NCBI RefSeq assembly: GCF_003121405.1
Contig: NZ_QBUY01000001.1
Coordinates: 62,001 to 126,000, forward strand
DNA length: 64,000 nt
Origin: Paraburkholderia sp. C35
Lineage (GTDB): Bacteria; Pseudomonadota; Gammaproteobacteria; Burkholderiales; Burkholderiaceae
Direction: 5' to 3'
Position numbers and translations under genes: made by a program. Within the stretch, counting starts at the first letter, position 1. Each line of letters opens with the position of its first letter. Shown here one piece after another: positions 1-9,030 of the stretch. Under the pieces are notes generated by a model. That model did no database searches, was not told where the DNA came from, and was given only the letters and a program-made list of their open reading frames with translations.

Positions 1-1178
1 CGGCGGCACATATCATCGGCTCGGACGATGAAGCGATTCGCGTCGCACAGGAACTGGCCAGACATTTCGCCATCGATGCCGCACGCCGCGATAGCGAACG
101 CATCTTGCCGTACGACGAACTGAACGCCTGCTCGAACGCCGGTTTGTGGGCCATCACAGTGCCTACCGCATACGGCGGCGCGCAGGTTTCCTACGCGACG
201 GTGGCCCGCGTGTTCGCGATTCTCGCGGCGGCCGACCCGTCTATTGCACAGATCCAGCAGAACCATAACAGCGCGGTCTTCTGGCTCTGGAAAACAGGTA
301 ACGCGCGACAGCGCGAATTCTTTCTAGGCGAGATTCTGCGCGGTGCGCGCTTCGGCAATGCGAACGTGGATGTGGGTGGACGGCGGCCCACCGGGTCAGC
401 GATGACCATCGCGCCGGACGGCGACGGCTTCCGTCTGTCGGGCACCAAACTGTACTCGACGGGGGCGCTGTTCGCCGAGTATGTCTCGACCATTGGTCAG
501 GACGAGCAGGGACGCCGCGTCGTCGCAATTGTGCCGGCAGGACATCCTGGCATGAAGATTCTCGACGACTGGCAGAGCTTCGGCCAGAAGACGACGGCAA
601 GCGGGACCGTGATTTTCGACGACGTATGGGTACCTGCCCTCAACGTGCTGCCGATATACCGCAGCTACGCGGAGTGGCCGCAGAACGCTGTCACGCAGAT
701 CAGCCACGTGGGCATCGATGCGGGCATCGCGCGTGCCGCCATCGACGCGACGATCGGCTTCATCCGCGATCGCGACGCTACATTGGCAGCAAGCGGCATC
801 CCGCCCGTCGCTGCCGACCCGTACGTGATTTTCCAGCTAGGTGGCCTGAAGACACGACTGCATGCAGCAGAAGCGATGATGGACCGCGCCGGCCGCGAGA
901 TCGACCGTTGTCTTGCCGATACCGGACCCGACACGATTGCCAGCGCATCGATTGCGGTCGCGGAAGCCAAAGCCTTGACTACCGAGATCGCCGTGGACGC
1001 CACCAATCAACTGTTCGAACTTGCAGGCACGCGTTCGACGCATCCGTCATTCAATCTCGACCGGCATTGGCGCAATGCACGGGTTCACACGCTGCACGAT
1101 CCCGTGCGGTGGAAATACGCGGCGGTCGGCAACTTCTATCTGAACGGTGTGCGGCCGCCCACCTCGGGGCAGACCTGA
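1..1178 (+). CDS. SfnB/DszC-type acyl-CoA-dehydrogenase-fold flavin monooxygenase (5' truncated)
   Basis: The reading frame is open from base 3, so the gene starts before the window; 391 residues are visible. The protein has the acyl-CoA dehydrogenase fold, with an early YGGAQVSYATVARV segment, a central flavin-contact region (STGALFAEYVS) and a C-terminal RHWRNARVHTLHDPVRWKY signature. That HTLHDPV block is typical of SfnB and of the dibenzothiophene monooxygenase DszC, where the histidine is catalytic, and the acyl-CoA dehydrogenase base glutamate is not evident. Such proteins use reduced flavin and oxygen to oxidise organosulfur compounds. It is followed by an SsuA-like binding protein, a luciferase-like monooxygenase and a DszB-like desulfinase on the same strand. 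Substrate unknown. Confidence 0.85.
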   Translation, partial: AAHIIGSDDEAIRVAQELARHFAIDAARRDSERILPYDELNACSNAGLWAITVPTAYGGAQVSYATVARVFAILAAADPSIAQIQQNHNSAVFWLWKTGNARQREFFLGEILRGARFGNANVDVGGRRPTGSAMTIAPDGDGFRLSGTKLYSTGALFAEYVSTIGQDEQGRRVVAIVPAGHPGMKILDDWQSFGQKTTASGTVIFDDVWVPALNVLPIYRSYAEWPQNAVTQISHVGIDAGIARAAIDATIGFIRDRDATLAASGIPPVAADPYVIFQLGGLKTRLHAAEAMMDRAGREIDRCLADTGPDTIASASIAVAEAKALTTEIAVDATNQLFELAGTRSTHPSFNLDRHWRNARVHTLHDPVRWKYAAVGNFYLNGVRPPTSGQT

Positions 1179-1263
1179 GTCTCGCGCAGCTCATGTGTGT
1201 GCCGCTTACGCGGCCAATGCCTCGTTCGATCAACACCGTATCTCTTGCCCAGGAGTGGCGCGC

Positions 1264-2223
1264 ATGCCCGGACGCCGACAATTTCTCGCTGCCAGCGTCG
1301 CTGCACTGGCGGGTTCGACTTTCATCACACCGCTGGCCAAAGCGCTCACGCCCGAGCCCGACACGATCACGCTCGGCTTTCAGAAAACGGGCATCCCGCT
1401 TGTTGCCAGGCAGTTGAAGGTGTTCGAGAGACGTTTCGGCGCGCACGGCCTGCGCGTCAAATGGATCGAGTTTCCTTCGGGCCTGACCTTGTTGCAGGCA
1501 CTCGACATCGGCGCGATTACGTTCGGCAACTCCGGCAACGTGGGGTGCATTTTTCTGCAAGCGGGCGGTGGTCATGTCGAGTACATCGCAGCACAGCCAT
1601 CGGGACCGAAAAGCGAAGGCATTCTGGTGAGAGCGGATTCGGGCATACACAGCCTCGCTGATCTTCGCGGGAAAAAAGTCGGCTACGCCAAAGGCTCGAG
1701 TTCGCATGATCTGATCGCAGCGGCGCTGGAGCAGTCGGGCGTGAAGCTATCGGAGATCAAATCGATTTCGCTCGGCGCGGCAGACGCCGCCGCTGCCTAC
1801 GATAACGGCAGCATCGACGCATGGGTCATCTGGGATCCGTACTTTTCGATCGCGCAGCGCCATACGCCGTCGCGCATTCTGGCGTACACCGGCGATATCA
1901 AACCCAGCTCGGGCTTCCTGCTCGCCAACAGCACCTTCGCGGCCGCGCATCCGGAACTGGTGCGTGAGTACATCGACGGCTCGAAAGAGGCGGCCGAGTG
2001 GGCGAAGTCTCACCCTGCCGACGTAGTCGCGACGCTGTCGGCTGCAACGGGCATCGCGCCCGACATCATGACCATCGTGAATCAGAACGCCAGTTTCGAC
2101 GTGACCGCGCTCGAACCCGCCCTGCTCGACGCACAGCAGACGACAGCAGACCGGCTGTTCGCGCTCGGTCTCATTCCGAAGAAAGTGAACGTGCGCGACA
2201 TTGTGTGGAAGGCTCAATCCTGA
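1264..2223 (+). CDS. SsuA-like sulfonate/nitrate-type ABC substrate-binding protein
   Basis: A 319-residue periplasmic binding protein of the SsuA/TauA/NrtA type. ATG 1264 is chosen because an AGGAG box lies about 9 bases upstream and because the protein then starts with MPGRRQFLAAS, a twin-arginine-like signal, followed by a hydrophobic stretch ending near PLAKA. The mature part begins with TITLGFQKTGIPLVARQLK, the usual first strand of the family, and includes NSGNVGCIFLQAGGG and RGKKVGYAKGSSSHD ligand-loop motifs. It lies 85 bases after the SfnB-type gene and just before the luciferase-like gene. No SsuB/SsuC partners are in the window, so the permease must be elsewhere. The ligand is probably an aliphatic sulfonate or sulfone (inference). 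Confidence 0.85.
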   Translation: MPGRRQFLAASVAALAGSTFITPLAKALTPEPDTITLGFQKTGIPLVARQLKVFERRFGAHGLRVKWIEFPSGLTLLQALDIGAITFGNSGNVGCIFLQAGGGHVEYIAAQPSGPKSEGILVRADSGIHSLADLRGKKVGYAKGSSSHDLIAAALEQSGVKLSEIKSISLGAADAAAAYDNGSIDAWVIWDPYFSIAQRHTPSRILAYTGDIKPSSGFLLANSTFAAAHPELVREYIDGSKEAAEWAKSHPADVVATLSAATGIAPDIMTIVNQNASFDVTALEPALLDAQQTTADRLFALGLIPKKVNVRDIVWKAQS

Positions 2224-2271
2224 TTGGCACCTGCCACGCGCATTTCCGCTACCCAAGCACGGATACTCACT

Positions 2272-3498
2272 GTGACGCACTCTACCCTCACATCTCAAAG
2301 CACTGCGCCTTCAGCCGCCTCAGAAGCAACGCACACGATCGCCAACACGCCATTCGTTCCCGCCCGTTCTCCGGCGAGCTTCGCCGATAGTCCCGTTTCG
2401 CGTGCACTCGAACAGCCGCTGTTACTCGGCCTGTTCCTGCCGATCCAGGCGGGCGGCTGGAGCGCTTCGACCCTGCCTCGCACGACCGACTGGCGCTTCG
2501 ACTACAACCTCGCGCTGGTCGAGAAAGCCGAAGCACTGGGCTTCGATCTGGTGTTCGCGCTCTCGCAATGGCTGCCCAAAGGTGGCTACGGTGGCGTGTT
2601 CAACGGCGAGGCGCTCGACTCCTTCATGTCGCTCGCCGCGATGACCGCGCGCACCCAACGCATCATCCTCGTCGCGACGAGCCACGTGCTCTACGGCCCA
2701 TGGCATCCGCTGCATTTCGCCAAGTTCAGCGCTACGCTCGACCACATCTCGCAAGGCCGCTGGGGCATCAACGTGGTCACCGGCCATCGGGCCATCGAGC
2801 ACGAAATGTTCGGCTGGCACCGTATCGAGCATGACCACCGTTACGAACTCGCCGATGAGTTCCTCCAGGCCGTCAAGCAACTCTGGGCGCAGCCCGACAA
2901 CTTCAGCTTCGCGCCGGAGCTATCCAGCTGGAAGCTCGACAAGGCGTTTGTCACGCCGAAGCCGACCTACGGCCGCCCCCTGCTCGTGAACGCAACGGGG
3001 TCGGACGCAGGCATCGACTTCGCCGCGCGCCACTCCGACATTGTCTTTATCACGAGTCCGGCAGGCTCCGAAGTGGAAGCCGCCATCGCCGCCTTGCCGG
3101 CGCATACGGCACGCGTGAAGGCGGCCGCACGCAAGTATGGCCGCGAGATCCGCACCCTGCTCAATCCGATGGTGATCTGCCGCGAGACGGAAGCCGAAGC
3201 CCTCGCGTATCGCGATGCCATCGTGGCGCACGGCGACGAAGGCAGCTTCCACCGCTTCGATAGCGACGCGCACGCGTGGCGCGGCAACGCGGAACAGCGC
3301 AATCAGGCGGCCTCGCGCGCGGTGGGCGGCAACATCTCGATGACGGGCTCGCCGCAACAGATCGCGGATTACATCGTGCGTCTGCATCAGGCCGGCGTCG
3401 ACGGCGTGCAATTGAGCTTTTTCGATTTTCAGCCGGACCTCGCCTTCTTTGGCGAGCGTGTGCTGCCCTTATTGCGCGAAGCCGGACTCAGATACTGA
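2272..3498 (+). CDS. RutA/SfnG-like FMNH2-dependent monooxygenase (bacterial luciferase family)
   Basis: A luciferase-like (LLM) flavin monooxygenase. The core opens with LGLFLPIQAGGWSAS and RTTDWRFDYN, and carries the LDHISQGRWGINVVTG segment and a C-terminal FFDFQPDLAFFGERVLPLL helix, all of which resemble RutA and the dimethylsulfone monooxygenase SfnG. These enzymes cleave C-S or C-N bonds with reduced FMN and oxygen; cleavage of a sulfone to a sulfinate would feed the DszB-like gene that follows. The start is uncertain: GTG 2272 gives 408 residues with about 55 low-complexity residues before the core, and TTG 2224 would abut the previous stop. Neither has a convincing ribosome site. Confidence 0.8.
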   Translation: MTHSTLTSQSTAPSAASEATHTIANTPFVPARSPASFADSPVSRALEQPLLLGLFLPIQAGGWSASTLPRTTDWRFDYNLALVEKAEALGFDLVFALSQWLPKGGYGGVFNGEALDSFMSLAAMTARTQRIILVATSHVLYGPWHPLHFAKFSATLDHISQGRWGINVVTGHRAIEHEMFGWHRIEHDHRYELADEFLQAVKQLWAQPDNFSFAPELSSWKLDKAFVTPKPTYGRPLLVNATGSDAGIDFAARHSDIVFITSPAGSEVEAAIAALPAHTARVKAAARKYGREIRTLLNPMVICRETEAEALAYRDAIVAHGDEGSFHRFDSDAHAWRGNAEQRNQAASRAVGGNISMTGSPQQIADYIVRLHQAGVDGVQLSFFDFQPDLAFFGERVLPLLREAGLRY

Positions 3499-3568
3499 AT
3501 CCATCCGCGGCGCCGCAAGCAACACCTCTTTCAACCAGGCCTGACGCCCTCGATCACAAGGTCAAACC

Positions 3569-4630
3569 ATGAGCCGCCTCTGGTACACACGCTGTCCCGC
3601 TCCGACGCCATTCGGCATTGCCGTGCAAAAGGGCTGGCTCGAAGAAGAGTTCGCCGCCGACGGCATCGATGTCAAAGCACTCCAGGATGCCGACGACGTC
3701 CGCATCCGCCGCTCGCATTTCACGCATACGCAGCCGTGGTCGTTTCGCCAGGGTGGCAACATTCCCGCGCTGTGGGCGCGTGCACAAGGCAGCGACACGC
3801 GGCTGATCGGCCTGAGCTGGGTGGACGAGTTCCAGGCGCTGATCACGCTCGACCGGCGACTGGACGCCAATCCGGAGGCGCTTGCGCGCAGCCGCTTCGG
3901 CCTGCCGCTCAACACGCGTGCTGGCGTGGTCGATTTCCACCGCGCAACGGCACTGCGCGGCTTTGCGTCGTTGCTGGGCGTCTACGGCATCCCGTTCGAA
4001 GACGTCGATCTGGTCGACCTGCTGCATACGCCGCGCGGCCTCCAGGACGCGAAACCGGCAGCCGACGCACCGCTCGCCGACTGGCTCGACGCACAACGCT
4101 CGCACGAATTCGCGCGCGAGGCCGAAGCCTTGCTGCGCGGCGAAGCCGATGTGGTGTTCGTCAAAGGGGCGACGGGGCTGGAGATCGCGAATGTGCTGAA
4201 CGCAAAGATACTCGTCGATATCAGCGCACAGCCGAACCGCCTGTTGCACGCGAATAACGGCACGCCCCGCCCGCTGACGGTGGACGCGCAACTTTTGCGC
4301 GAGCGTCCCGACCTCGTCGAACGCGTGCTGGCGCGCACGCTCGATACGGGCGCGTGGGCCGAAACGCATGCACCCGATGTCGCGCAGTACGTCGCCCGCG
4401 AAACCCGCAGCGCCGAACATTGGGTCGAGCGCGCGTATCCGGGCGGCCTGCATCGACAGTTGACGATCGGGCTCGATCCTCACGCGCTGAACGCGCTCGA
4501 CGATCTCAAGCAGTTTCTGTTCAAGTGGGGCTTTATTCCATCGGACTTCGACATCGATGCATGGGTCGATCCTGTGCCACTGCGCAGCGTGCTCGCGCGC
4601 CGCGCGTTGCCGGCGCACGCCACCGTGTGA
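3569..4630 (+). CDS. DszB-like sulfinate desulfinase (cytoplasmic, SsuA fold)
   Basis: A 353-residue protein with the periplasmic-binding fold of SsuA but no signal peptide, as in DszB (2'-hydroxybiphenyl-2-sulfinate desulfinase, about 365 residues), the enzyme that releases sulfite from an aryl sulfinate. The DszB catalytic residues are matched: Cys9 in YTRCPAPT (DszB Cys27 in SNCPVPN), His50 in SHFTHTQP (His60 in VHFTYDQP) and Arg60 in FRQGGNIPAL (Arg70 in RFGGEIPPL). The His-to-Arg spacing is 10 in both, and the Gly-Gly two to three residues later is kept. The C-terminal DALNALDDLKQFL-like helix also fits (here residues HALNALDDLKQFL). It follows SfnB-type and RutA/SfnG-type genes. The natural sulfinate is unknown; a cytosolic binding-protein relic is less likely. 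Confidence 0.72.
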   Translation: MSRLWYTRCPAPTPFGIAVQKGWLEEEFAADGIDVKALQDADDVRIRRSHFTHTQPWSFRQGGNIPALWARAQGSDTRLIGLSWVDEFQALITLDRRLDANPEALARSRFGLPLNTRAGVVDFHRATALRGFASLLGVYGIPFEDVDLVDLLHTPRGLQDAKPAADAPLADWLDAQRSHEFAREAEALLRGEADVVFVKGATGLEIANVLNAKILVDISAQPNRLLHANNGTPRPLTVDAQLLRERPDLVERVLARTLDTGAWAETHAPDVAQYVARETRSAEHWVERAYPGGLHRQLTIGLDPHALNALDDLKQFLFKWGFIPSDFDIDAWVDPVPLRSVLARRALPAHATV

Positions 4631-4664
4631 CATTCCTCTTCTCCCTTTCCTACGCAGGCATACG

Positions 4665-6284
4665 ATGCTTCATGTCTTCACGCGGGCGACCCGCCGCCCC
4701 CACGGTGCCCGCCTCGTCCACCACGCGCTCGGATTCGCGCTGACGCTGCTCATTACGCTGGCCACGCCGCAAGGGCACGCACAGACACGCGGCGGCACGC
4801 TCAATTTCGTCGTCACGCCGGAGCCGACCGCACTCGTCGATCTCGCCACGACGGCAACCAATGTGCTGAAGGGGAGTCCGAAAGTGGTCGAAGGATTGCT
4901 CGACTACGACTTCCGCCTGCAACCGAAACCCTCGCTCGCCACCTCATGGGAGGTCAGCGACGACAGCCGCAAGTTCGTCTTCCATCTGCGGCACGGCGTG
5001 AAATGGCACGACGGCAAGCCCTTCACGTCCGCCGACGTCGCGTATTCGATCCAGACGCTCAGGCAGGTGCATCCGCGCGCGAAGACCACCTTCGCCAATG
5101 TCACCGATATCGCCACGCCCGATCCCTACACCGTCGTCATCACACTGTCGAAACCGGCACCGTGGCTGCTCAAGGCGTTCTCTTTGTCGGAAACGCCGAT
5201 CGTGCCGAAGCACATCTACGACAACACCGACGTACTGGGCAATCCCGCCAATAACGCACCCATCGGCACGGGGCCATTCCGCTTCGTCAAATGGGTGCGC
5301 GGCAGCTACATCGAATACGAGCGTAACAACGACTACTGGGATACCGGCAAGCCCTACCTCGATCGCATTGTCGTCAAGGTGATCAGCGATCCCGCCGCGC
5401 GCACCGTCGCGTTCGAAGATGGCTCCGTGGACCTGAGCGGCGATTCGCCCGTGCCGCTGTCCGATGTGCAGCGCCTGAAGGGCGACCCGAAACTGGCGCT
5501 CGAAACGCGCGGCTACGAGTTTCAGGCCGGCGTCGCACGCATCGAGTTCAATCTCGACAATCCGGTGCTGAAGAACCTGAAGGTGCGTCAGGCCATCGCG
5601 TCCGCGCTGGACCGCGAGGTGATCCGCAAGGTCATCTACTACGGTTACGCGACGCCGCTCGCCAGTCCCATTATTCCGTCGAACCCCTACTACGACCCGA
5701 CGCCTACGCCTTATCCGTTCAATGTCGAGCGCGCCAACGCATTGCTGGACGAAGCCGGTTATCCGCGCAAAGCCGACGGCACGCGCTTCGCGCTCACGGT
5801 GGATCCACTGCCCATCGGCGATCTGCCCACGCGTACGGCGGCGTACGTGAAGTCGGCGTTGGCACGCGTCGGCATCACCGTCACCGTGCGCAGCCAGGAT
5901 CTGTCGGCCTATCTGAAGCGCATCTATACGGACCGCGATTTCGATTTCAGCATCAACGGAATGAGCAATCTGTTCGACCCCGTCGCCGGCGTAGCGCGGC
6001 TCTATACGACCAGCAATTTCCGGCGCGGCGTGCCGTTCACTAACGGCTCGCACTACAGCAATCCGGAAATCGACCAGCTGTTTACACAGGTTGCCGAAGA
6101 AACCGACGAAACGAAACGCAAGCAGCTCTTCTCGCAGATCCAGCGCATTCTCGAACGCGATCTGCCCGACATCAACCTGGTGTCGCCGCAATACCTGACC
6201 GTCTATTCACGCACGGTGCACAACCACACGATCTCGCCGGACGGCGTGTCGGCGAGTTTCGCCGACGTGTGGCTGCAACGTTGA
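4665..6284 (+). CDS. Family-5 (dipeptide/oligopeptide) ABC substrate-binding protein
   Basis: A 539-residue extracellular solute-binding protein of the DppA/OppA/NikA family. ATG 4665 gives a long N-region rich in Arg and His, then the hydrophobic core LGFALTLLITLATP and a cleavage region near GHAQ. Family motifs are present: RGGTLNFVVTPEP at the mature start, FHLRHGVKWHDGKPFTSADV, NAPIGTGPFRF and VRQAIASALDRE. It sits 34 bases after the desulfinase and before an aldo/keto reductase. The only Dpp-type permeases nearby are at 19312-21179, so it may share that importer. The ligand is probably a peptide-like or other sulfur-bearing small molecule, which the sequence alone does not settle. Confidence 0.88.
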   Translation: MLHVFTRATRRPHGARLVHHALGFALTLLITLATPQGHAQTRGGTLNFVVTPEPTALVDLATTATNVLKGSPKVVEGLLDYDFRLQPKPSLATSWEVSDDSRKFVFHLRHGVKWHDGKPFTSADVAYSIQTLRQVHPRAKTTFANVTDIATPDPYTVVITLSKPAPWLLKAFSLSETPIVPKHIYDNTDVLGNPANNAPIGTGPFRFVKWVRGSYIEYERNNDYWDTGKPYLDRIVVKVISDPAARTVAFEDGSVDLSGDSPVPLSDVQRLKGDPKLALETRGYEFQAGVARIEFNLDNPVLKNLKVRQAIASALDREVIRKVIYYGYATPLASPIIPSNPYYDPTPTPYPFNVERANALLDEAGYPRKADGTRFALTVDPLPIGDLPTRTAAYVKSALARVGITVTVRSQDLSAYLKRIYTDRDFDFSINGMSNLFDPVAGVARLYTTSNFRRGVPFTNGSHYSNPEIDQLFTQVAEETDETKRKQLFSQIQRILERDLPDINLVSPQYLTVYSRTVHNHTISPDGVSASFADVWLQR

Positions 6285-6321
6285 ACCCCTCTCCGATTTT
6301 CTCGAACTGAAGACGACTGAT

Positions 6322-7371
6322 ATGGAACACAGACAACTCGGCCGCAGTGGCATCCAGGTATCGACGCTGACGCTCGGCACGATGATGTTCGGCGGCCCGA
6401 CCGACGAAGCCACCGCCGCACGCATCATCGATCAGGCCCGCGAACAGGGCGTGAATTCCATCGATACGGCGGACGTCTACGCAAAAGGCGAATCCGAACG
6501 CGTAGTGGGCCGCAGCATCGCCGCGCAGCGCGATCACTGGGTTCTCGCCACCAAATTCGCCAACCCTTCTCACGAAGGCGACGTCAACGCGCGCGGCGCA
6601 TCGCGCAAACATGTGATCCGCGCGGTCGAAGCAAGCCTCAAACGGCTCAATACCGATTACATCGATCTGCTCTACATCCATCGCGAAGATCACGACACGC
6701 CGGTGGAAGAAACCGTTCGCGCGCTGAACGATCTGATCCGTTCTGGAAAGCTGCGTTATTACGGACTGTCGAACCATCGCGCGTGGAAGATCGCCGAATT
6801 CAGCCACACCGCGCAGGCATTGGGACTCGATGCACCCGTGGCCAGCCAGCCGCTGTACAACATCGCGAACCGCCAGGCCGAGGCCGAGCAACTGACGGCT
6901 GCATATCGATACGGGCTTGGCGTGATCTCTTACAGTCCGCTCGCGCGTGGCGTGCTGACAGGCAAGTACGAACCCGGCGCAACGCCGCAGGCCGACACGC
7001 GGGCCGGACGCAGCGACCGCCGCCTGCAGCAGACCGAATGGCGGCCGGAGTCGCTGGAACTGGCGCGGCGCGTGCGCGAGCATGCCGAAGCGCGCGGGCT
7101 GTCGGCCGGGCAATTCGCGCTCGCGTGGGTGCTCAACAGCCGCTATATCAGTTCGACCATTGCAGGCCCGCGCACGGAAGCACAGTGGCTCGATTATCTG
7201 CCCGCGCTGCGCTACCGCTTGACGGCCGAAGACGAAGCTTTCGTAGACTCGCTCGTCACCACCGGACATCCGTCGACACCCGGATTCAACGATCCCGGCC
7301 ATCCGTTCTTTGGCCGCATTCCACGTCATGGCCTCGCCACGGACAGCGAACTGCCAGTTCAACAGGGATAG
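6322..7371 (+). CDS. Aldo/keto reductase
   Basis: A 349-residue NADPH-dependent aldo/keto reductase with a (beta/alpha)8 barrel. The start MEHRQLGRSGIQVSTLTLGT is typical of the YajO/Tas/PdxI branch. The tetrad is visible: Asp and Tyr in SIDTADVYAKGESE, Lys in VLATKFAN and His in LYIHRED; the SLKRLNTDYIDLLY motif and the C-terminal cofactor region with TIAGPRTEAQW are also present. It lies between two family-5 binding proteins, with 2 bases separating its stop from the next ATG, so it is co-transcribed with them. It may reduce a carbonyl product left after C-S cleavage (inference). Confidence 0.85.
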   Translation: MEHRQLGRSGIQVSTLTLGTMMFGGPTDEATAARIIDQAREQGVNSIDTADVYAKGESERVVGRSIAAQRDHWVLATKFANPSHEGDVNARGASRKHVIRAVEASLKRLNTDYIDLLYIHREDHDTPVEETVRALNDLIRSGKLRYYGLSNHRAWKIAEFSHTAQALGLDAPVASQPLYNIANRQAEAEQLTAAYRYGLGVISYSPLARGVLTGKYEPGATPQADTRAGRSDRRLQQTEWRPESLELARRVREHAEARGLSAGQFALAWVLNSRYISSTIAGPRTEAQWLDYLPALRYRLTAEDEAFVDSLVTTGHPSTPGFNDPGHPFFGRIPRHGLATDSELPVQQG

Positions 7372-7373
7372 CC

Positions 7374-8999
7374 ATGCGTTTCGATCGTCGTCAGTTCATA
7401 CAGACGTCGCTGGCCGTGTTGTCAGCGGGGACGGCTGCCGCGTGGCCGTCGCTGGGGAAAGCAGCTTCCTCAACTGCCGGACAAAGCGCAACGCCCACAC
7501 CCGGCGGCACGCTCACCTATGCGGTGCAGCAGGAGCCGCCGTCGCTCGTGTCCCTGCTCGACACCAACACAGTCATCCGCAACATCAGCGCGAAAATCAC
7601 GGAAGGCTTGCTGCGCTACGACGCACAGTTCAATCCCCAGCCATTGCTCGCCGTTGCATGGAGCGTCAGTGCCGATGGCCTGCGCTATACCTTCAGATTG
7701 CGGCCCAACGTGAAGTGGCACGACGGCGAGAGCTTCACGTCGGCGGATGTCCGCTATTCGATCCTCACGCAGAAGCGCCTCGGCCCGCGCGGGCGCATCA
7801 CGCTCGCCAACGTCGAACGCGTCGATACGCCTGATCTCCTGACAGTCGTCGTGGTGCTCGGCAAGCCGACGCCGTATCTGATCAGGGCGTTGTCGTCGGC
7901 GGAACTGCCGATCGTGCCGCAGCACCGCTACGGCGACGGCGATCCGCTGACGAGCCCCAACCTCACCGCGCCCATCGGCACCGGCCCGTTCGTGTTCGAC
8001 AAGTGGGTGCGCGGCAGCTATGTGAGCCTGCGCAAGAACCCGAACTACTGGCGCCCAGGTGCGCCGCTTCTCGACCGCGTGATCTACCGGATCGTGCCCG
8101 ACCAGGCGTCGATCTCGACCGCGCTGGAAACAGGCGAAGTCGATGCCGCCGCCAACGTCGGACTCGCCGATCTCGGCCGTCTGGCAACGTTGCCGCAACT
8201 GAAGATCGACGACAGCTACGACGCGTACCTGAACAACGCGGCCTTCCTCGAATTCAACCTCGACAACCCGATCCTCGCCAAACCGGAAGTGCGCAAGGCC
8301 ATCGCGCACGCGGTGGACCGCAACTTCATCAAGGACAATGTTTTCTACAAGCGTTCGAGCGTGGTCAACTCGCCCGTGCCCGCCGTGCTGGCGAGCTACT
8401 ACGACGACAGCACGTTTCACTATCCATTCGATCTGAGCGCCGCCAACCGTCTGCTCGACGAAGCGGGTTATCCGAAGCAGGCCGACGGCCAGCGCTTCGC
8501 GGTGAAGATCAACTACATCAGCGGCGCGGATTTCCGGCGCGCGGCGGACTATCTGCGGGCCGCGCTGTCCCGCATCGGCATCAAGGCGCCCATACTCGAC
8601 GGCGATCTGCCGACCTATCTGCGCCGCGCCTACACGGCGCGCGAGTTCGATCTGAATCTGAACGGGCTGGGCCGTCTCTACGACCCGACTGTTGGCGTGC
8701 AACGCATCTACTGGTCGGACGGGGTCAAACATCCGCTTATCTGGATCAATGCTTCGCACTATCAGAACCCACAGGTCGACGACCTGTTCCGTGCAGCTGC
8801 GACGGAAACGGATGAGACCCGCCGTGCAGCCTCGTTCCGGCAGATCCAGCAGATCGTCGGCCGCGATCTGCCCGTGCTGCCGCTCGTCACGGTTCCGTCT
8901 GCCGTGCAGGTCTATCAGACGAGAGTGCACAACCTGATCAACAGCATCGATCTGACGGCCGGCGATTTCTCCGACGCATGGATCGAACCGAAAACCTGA
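7374..8999 (+). CDS. Family-5 ABC substrate-binding protein with Tat-type signal
   Basis: A 541-residue paralog of the binding protein at 4665. It begins MRFDRRQFIQTSLAVLS, a twin-arginine signal, and its mature part starts near GGTLTYAVQQEPPSLV. Shared family motifs are FRLRPNVKWHDGESFTSADV, APIGTGPFVFDKWVRG and VRKAIAHAVDR. The repeated WVRGSYV segment is also in the first copy, suggesting local duplication. It begins 2 bases after the aldo/keto reductase and is followed 31 bases on by an amidase. The Tat signal may reflect folding needs rather than a cofactor. Ligand unknown; an amide-linked compound is an attractive guess given the neighbouring amidase. Confidence 0.88.
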   Translation: MRFDRRQFIQTSLAVLSAGTAAAWPSLGKAASSTAGQSATPTPGGTLTYAVQQEPPSLVSLLDTNTVIRNISAKITEGLLRYDAQFNPQPLLAVAWSVSADGLRYTFRLRPNVKWHDGESFTSADVRYSILTQKRLGPRGRITLANVERVDTPDLLTVVVVLGKPTPYLIRALSSAELPIVPQHRYGDGDPLTSPNLTAPIGTGPFVFDKWVRGSYVSLRKNPNYWRPGAPLLDRVIYRIVPDQASISTALETGEVDAAANVGLADLGRLATLPQLKIDDSYDAYLNNAAFLEFNLDNPILAKPEVRKAIAHAVDRNFIKDNVFYKRSSVVNSPVPAVLASYYDDSTFHYPFDLSAANRLLDEAGYPKQADGQRFAVKINYISGADFRRAADYLRAALSRIGIKAPILDGDLPTYLRRAYTAREFDLNLNGLGRLYDPTVGVQRIYWSDGVKHPLIWINASHYQNPQVDDLFRAAATETDETRRAASFRQIQQIVGRDLPVLPLVTVPSAVQVYQTRVHNLINSIDLTAGDFSDAWIEPKT

Positions 9000-9030
9000 A
9001 CCGCTGCCCTTCAAGCGAGCCATTCCGATC

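Noticed and set aside
2224..2271. TTG 2224 as start of the RutA/SfnG-like gene
   Set aside because: It abuts the previous stop without a ribosome site and would only lengthen an already non-conserved leader; GTG 2272 is kept with reservation.
3569..4630. Assignment of the 353-residue protein as an ordinary SsuA receptor
   Set aside because: No signal peptide, and Cys9, His50 and Arg60 with the following Gly-Gly match DszB; the receptor call would not explain these residues.
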